Source: Thioclava sp. GXIMD4216 (lineage in GTDB: Bacteria; Pseudomonadota; Alphaproteobacteria; Rhodobacterales; Rhodobacteraceae). From it: a stretch of DNA of 64,000 nucleotides. The notes under the pieces were generated by a model, which ran no database searches, was not told where the DNA came from, and saw nothing but the letters and a program-made list of their open reading frames with translations. Shown in pieces: positions 60,504-64,000 of this stretch (position 1 is the first letter of the stretch; every line of letters begins with the position of its first letter). The stretch is from positions 1-64,000 of the forward strand of contig NZ_CP149927.1 in NCBI RefSeq assembly GCF_037949285.1, given 5' to 3'. A program made the translations under genes and the position numbers.

Positions 60504-61148
60504 CTAGGACACCTGCGGCGCAATTCCACGAAACAGCGTATCAAGAACGAAATCCACCCATGCCACCAGCGCCTCATGGCTGGGCGTTTCGGGGGGAGAT
60601 TGCGTCAACAGCCGCACCTGCCAATCACCCCGCAACATACCGGCATAAAGCGGCGCCAGACGGGCCACCTTGTCAGCGCTCAGGGCAAGCTCTCCGCGTT
60701 CGGTCGCGCGGGTCAGGAGGGCTTCGATCAGGGTCTGGAAGGTCAGCGGGCCAGACTGGAAGAAGATCCGGCTAATCTCTGGAAATCGAACGGTTTCTGC
60801 CACTGCTGCACGATGCAGCGCCAAGGAGGACGGCGCAAGGATAAGGTCGAGATAGGCCACCGAGACCCGATGCAGGGACATGCGCAGATCGTCGCGTTCG
60901 CTCGGCAGCCCCTCGAGCCGAGACATATGTGCCGAACATTCGGTCTGCAACACCGCCTCGAACAGCGCCTCTTTCCCCGGAAAATAGGAATAGACCGTCG
61001 ATTTCGAGACCCCTGCCCGTTGCTGGATCATATCGGTCGTCGCCGCCGCGAAACCATGCGTCAGAAAGACCTCGCGCGCGGCGGCCAGAACCACACGGGC
61101 CTTTTCCGGCATTTCGGGCTTTTGCTCTGCATGCGTCATTTCTGCCAT
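60504..61148 (-). CDS. TetR-family repressor of the efflux genes
   Basis: This 214-aa TetR protein starts MAEMTHAEQKPEMPEK; GAGG lies 8 bp upstream, and the longer upstream frame runs through the operator region and is not used. The helix-turn-helix is AATTDMIQQRAGVSKSTVYSYFPGKEALFEAV. The C-terminal part resembles the AcrR/AefR-like C domain. It diverges from a NodT/MFS efflux operon and inverted repeats lie between them, so it probably represses efflux until a toxic compound binds. Confidence 0.88.
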   Translation of the reverse strand: MAEMTHAEQKPEMPEKARVVLAAAREVFLTHGFAAATTDMIQQRAGVSKSTVYSYFPGKEALFEAVLQTECSAHMSRLEGLPSERDDLRMSLHRVSVAYLDLILAPSSLALHRAAVAETVRFPEISRIFFQSGPLTFQTLIEALLTRATERGELALSADKVARLAPLYAGMLRGDWQVRLLTQSPPETPSHEALVAWVDFVLDTLFRGIAPQVS

Positions 61149-61212
61149 TTGGCGGACCTCGTCGAAAAAATCCCGAACAAGCATACTCGACAATTTGGGA
61201 AACGAAAGATAG

Positions 61213-61249
61213 TACCGCTCGGTACGGTTCAAAATCGAACCGAGCGGTA
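61213..61249. promoter_or_regulatory. TetR operator candidate between tetR and nodT
   Basis: TACCGCTCGGT (61213-61223) and its inverse ACCGAGCGGTA (61239-61249) form a perfect 11-bp inverted repeat with a 15-bp spacer. Each arm also has ACCG-N2-CGGT or similar internal symmetry as in many TetR efflux operators. It lies midway between the two divergent starts. Confidence 0.6.
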
Positions 61250-61305
61250 TGGTCAGGATTCGCCTTGCCATATCGGGATGTCCTTTGCCATTGAGAACGA
61301 GCGCC

Positions 61306-62838
61306 ATGCCTGCTGATTTTGCCACTTCCGGGAGACCCTCCCTGTTTGCGGGGTTGAAAACTTACGGCCCCTACCGCCCTTCCTTGCTGCTTGCGCTCAG
61401 CCTCGGTCTGGCCGGATGTGCCGCACTGCCCTCGAAGACCGACCCGACACCCGATCTGGCCATCCGTGCCGCCTTTCTAGCCGAAGCGACCACAGGCAGC
61501 CCTTGGTGGCAGGGCTTCAAGGACCCGACACTGGACCAGCTTGAACAGCGCGCGCTCCAAAACAACCTGACCCTGCAGCAGGCGGTTGAACGCATCGTGC
61601 AGAGCCGCCAGTCGGTCAAGATCGCCAATGCCAGCCTGCTGCCCAGCCTGTCGGCAGAGGGCTCCGTGCAGCGCGGTGCATTCAGTGCCTATGGGGCCGA
61701 TGTCGCCGCAGGGGCCAGCCCGCAGACAGCCGATGTCTGGGATCTGGGCGTGCAGACCAGTTGGGAGGCGGACCTCTTCGGGCGGGCACGTAACACCAAG
61801 CAATCGGCACGGATGCAGGCCCTGTCCGCAGAAGACGAGATGCGTGGCGCGATGCTTGCGCTCACCGCAGAGGTGGCCTCGACCTATATCCAGCTGCGCG
61901 CCGCCCAGCAGGATGTCGTGACGATCCGTGAAACGCTGGATGTGGCCAACCACGCCGTCCGCATCGCCCGTGCGCGGGTCGATAACGGGATTTCCAGCGA
62001 TAAGGATATCGCCTCGTCACGCGCCCAGCTTGCCGATGTGCAGGCCCTGCTTCCACGCGCCGAAGCCAAATCCACCCAGCTTATGAACAGTCTCGCGGCG
62101 CTGTTGGGCCAGCCCCCCCACGCGCTGGATACGCTGCTTGGCAAGGGGGGCAGGATCCCGACGCTGACCCACACCCCGCCCAGCGGGCTGCCCTCCGATC
62201 TGGCGTTGAAACGCCCCGATGTGCATGCGGCAGACGCCAATCTGCATGCGGCCATCTCGCAACGGCAGGCTGCAAAAGCCGATTTCTATCCGAGCTTCTC
62301 GATCAGCGCGCGGGCCGGCAAACAGGCCTTCGACCTGTCCGATTTCGATGCGTGGAACGCGCGCTATTTCGGCATCGGCCCGACCGTCAGCCTGCCGATC
62401 TTCTCGGGCGGCAAGATCGTGGCCAATTACGAACTCTCGCGCTCGCGCGAAAGAGCGGCGGCCAGCGCCTATCAGGAAACGCTGATCCGCGCATGGGAAG
62501 AAATCGCCAATGCGATGACCAGCGAGCGGAAAGAACGCCAGCGCCTGTCCTATCTGCGCCAGTCCGTCACTTATTATCAGGCCGAATTGCATAGCGCCGA
62601 ACGCAATTACGAGGAAGGTCTGACCGAATATCTGCCGCAGCTCGTGGCGCAACGCGATGTTCTGACCAGCCGCCGCGCCCTGACCGAAGGACAGGCATCG
62701 GCCAGTATCGCCGCCGTCAACCTGTTCCGTGCCATTGGCGGAGATTACCGCCAACACCCGCCGCTTGCCAGCGCGCAGGCCCAGACAAAGGGCCAGCAGC
62801 CCGCCCGAAGCGGGGCCAAAACGGGAGCGGATAAATGA
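61306..62838 (+). CDS. NodT/OprM-family outer-membrane efflux lipoprotein
   Basis: This 510-aa outer-membrane factor has a lipobox (LALSLGLAGC) after a 20-residue N-region. Two repeats typical of the family follow, for example QALQNNLTLQQAVERI and ALTAEVASTYIQLRAAQQD in the first half and LKRPDVHAADANLHAAISQRQAAKADFYPSFSI in the second. It forms a trimeric channel for a tripartite pump. The ATG at 61306 is preferred over a GTG at 61249 that lies in the operator. Its stop overlaps the MFS gene start by 4 bp. An Ala/Gln/Lys-rich tail ends the protein. Confidence 0.9.
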   Translation: MPADFATSGRPSLFAGLKTYGPYRPSLLLALSLGLAGCAALPSKTDPTPDLAIRAAFLAEATTGSPWWQGFKDPTLDQLEQRALQNNLTLQQAVERIVQSRQSVKIANASLLPSLSAEGSVQRGAFSAYGADVAAGASPQTADVWDLGVQTSWEADLFGRARNTKQSARMQALSAEDEMRGAMLALTAEVASTYIQLRAAQQDVVTIRETLDVANHAVRIARARVDNGISSDKDIASSRAQLADVQALLPRAEAKSTQLMNSLAALLGQPPHALDTLLGKGGRIPTLTHTPPSGLPSDLALKRPDVHAADANLHAAISQRQAAKADFYPSFSISARAGKQAFDLSDFDAWNARYFGIGPTVSLPIFSGGKIVANYELSRSRERAAASAYQETLIRAWEEIANAMTSERKERQRLSYLRQSVTYYQAELHSAERNYEEGLTEYLPQLVAQRDVLTSRRALTEGQASASIAAVNLFRAIGGDYRQHPPLASAQAQTKGQQPARSGAKTGADK

Positions 62839-64000
62839 CCGGCGCACCGGCAATGGCCGGACCGGGGGGGCAGGCACCGGCAGGCGGCCCGCCGAAAGGT
62901 CCGGGCGGCCCGCCGCCCTTCACCCGCCGCACCGCCGCGGCGCTGGCGGGGATCTTGCTGGGAGCCCTGATGTCGGGCGTCAATAACCGTGTGGGGGCCT
63001 TGGCCCTGACCGATATCTCGGCGCAGGTCGGCGCGGCATCGGATGCGGCCTCATGGATCGAAACCAGCTACACCGCCGGAGAGCTGCTGGTCATGCCCTT
63101 TGCCGGATGGTTCGCCATCACATTGGGATTGCGGCGCTTTCACCAGATCGCGCTGGCGATCTGCTGTTTCATCGCCATCCTGCTGCCCTTCACCCTGAAC
63201 CTGCAACTGTTCATCGGCCTGCGTTTCGTGCAAGGCATGGCCGCGGGCTGTCTGGTGCCGGTGCTGATGATGGCGGCTCTCAAATTCATGCCCGCCAATA
63301 TCCGGTTACACGGTCTGGCCCTGTATTCGATGACCGCAACCGTCGCCCCCAATATTGCGGTCAGCTTTACCGCCTTCTGGCAGGGCGAGGCGCCGCTCTG
63401 GCAATGGCTTTACTGGCAGATCATCCCTGCGGGGATCTGCGCTGCGGCACTGGTTCACTGGGGCCTGCCCAATGACCCGATCATCTGGCCCCGCTTCCGG
63501 CAGGGCAACTGGCTGGGCATGAGCCTGGGCATTCCGGGCCTCGGCCTGCTGGTTGTCGCCCTGACCCAAGGCAACCGTCTGGAATGGTTCGAAACCCCCT
63601 TCATCACCTGGAGCCTATGCGCCAGCGTGCTGTTGATCCTCGCCTATCTTGTGACCGAGTGGCGCCATAGCGCGCCTTTTATCAAACCGCAGCTTCTGGC
63701 GCGGCGAAACCTGTGGCTGGGCTTCTCGCTTCTGCTCTGCGTGCTGGTGCTGATGCTCTCGGCCAGCCTCATTCCGGCAACCGCTCTGGGCGCGCTGCAC
63801 GGGTTCAAGGCCCTGCAGGTCGCACCGCTCTCGCTGATCGTGGCCGTGCCGCAGGTGCTGGTGGCCCCCGCCGTGGCGCTGCTGCTCTATCGGAAATGGA
63901 TCGATGCGCGTCTGGTGCTCAGTACGGGGCTGATCTTTATCGGCATCGCCTGCTGGATCAACAGCCGCATCACCGCGACATGGATGGCCGACCAGTTCGT
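62835..64000 (+). CDS. MFS drug-efflux transporter, DHA2/EmrB type (partial, runs off window)
   Basis: The frame starts at ATG overlapping the NodT stop (ATGA) and stays open to the right edge, giving at least 388 residues. A Pro/Gly-rich cytoplasmic N-terminus (about 35 residues) precedes a DHA2-type membrane domain with a helix 1 region reading LTDISAQVGAASDAASWIETSYTAGELLVMPFAGW, and RFVQGMAAGCLVPVLM in the expected motif C-like place. About ten membrane helices are visible before the edge. With the NodT protein it forms an EmrB-OprM-like pump; an EmrA-type adaptor is expected just beyond the window. Confidence 0.9.
   Translation, partial: MTGAPAMAGPGGQAPAGGPPKGPGGPPPFTRRTAAALAGILLGALMSGVNNRVGALALTDISAQVGAASDAASWIETSYTAGELLVMPFAGWFAITLGLRRFHQIALAICCFIAILLPFTLNLQLFIGLRFVQGMAAGCLVPVLMMAALKFMPANIRLHGLALYSMTATVAPNIAVSFTAFWQGEAPLWQWLYWQIIPAGICAAALVHWGLPNDPIIWPRFRQGNWLGMSLGIPGLGLLVVALTQGNRLEWFETPFITWSLCASVLLILAYLVTEWRHSAPFIKPQLLARRNLWLGFSLLLCVLVLMLSASLIPATALGALHGFKALQVAPLSLIVAVPQVLVAPAVALLLYRKWIDARLVLSTGLIFIGIACWINSRITATWMADQF

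Noticed and set aside
1..64000. tRNA, rRNA, CRISPR arrays, prophage or insertion sequences
   Set aside because: No cloverleaf-like sequences, regular spacer repeats, transposase motifs or terminal inverted repeats were seen.

Overview
The window is GC-rich, densely coded alphaproteobacterial DNA, most likely from a Rhodobacteraceae member of the Paracoccus/Rhodobacter type. The reasons are the codon use, many 4-bp ATGA/GTGA/TTGA gene overlaps, Tat-exported binding proteins, an E. coli-like MntR with mntH, and Rhodobacter-like catabolic operons. Genus cannot be fixed from this sequence alone. I saw no rRNA, tRNA, CRISPR array or insertion sequence.

Layout. 0-9.5 kb: 3' end of an unknown gene; a methionine importer (metNIQ, minus strand); a YhaO/YhaN-like nuclease-ATPase pair coupled to a D-2-hydroxyacid dehydrogenase; and divergent mntR/mntH with an MntR box between them. 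9.8-22.7 kb: a cell-surface polysaccharide locus. It holds an ExoY-type priming transferase, a GumK-like glucuronosyltransferase, a Wzy-like polymerase, two GT4 transferases, a Wzx-like flippase, a sulfotransferase, a Wzc/ExoP-type co-polymerase kinase, and a KpsM/KpsT/KpsE-type ABC exporter. Pieces of two different export routes therefore sit side by side.

22.7-35.2 kb: a long minus-strand operon for uptake and hydrolysis of an unidentified nitrogen compound. It encodes a spermidine/putrescine-type ABC transporter with two ATPases, a Tat-exported binding protein, a second binding-protein-like protein with no signal peptide, two SDRs (one frameshifted), a CE4-fold amidohydrolase resembling HpPgdA and cyclic imide hydrolase, a COG0523 GTPase, a CxxC mini-protein and an asparaginase. 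A divergent GntR regulator with two winged helices probably controls it through matching palindromes. 35.2-40.8 kb: a LysR gene and a five-gene operon joining 5-oxoprolinase-type PxpA/B/C proteins to a biotin carrier and a biotin carboxylase, which suggests a carboxylation-driven amide or lactam hydrolase.

40.8-47.4 kb: leuB, an NAD-dependent epimerase-like protein, a secreted EEP-family phosphatase/nuclease, two membrane proteins of unknown function and an AGCS Na+/alanine symporter. 47.4-58.3 kb: a second catabolic operon with a dipeptide-type ABC transporter (its two ATPases fused), three FAD-dependent amine/amino-acid oxidoreductases (two of them clear paralogues), an SDR and a MarR regulator. 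Tandem palindromes precede the MarR gene. 58.4-64 kb: a MarR/HbpS-GlcG/SDR operon, then a TetR regulator divergent from a NodT outer-membrane lipoprotein and a DHA2-type MFS pump that runs off the window.

The two strongest candidates for undescribed biology are the 22.7-34 kb amide/imide operon with its cytoplasmic binding-protein paralogue, and the Pxp-biotin carboxylase operon. They lie next to each other and may form one nitrogen-heterocycle or lactam utilisation region.
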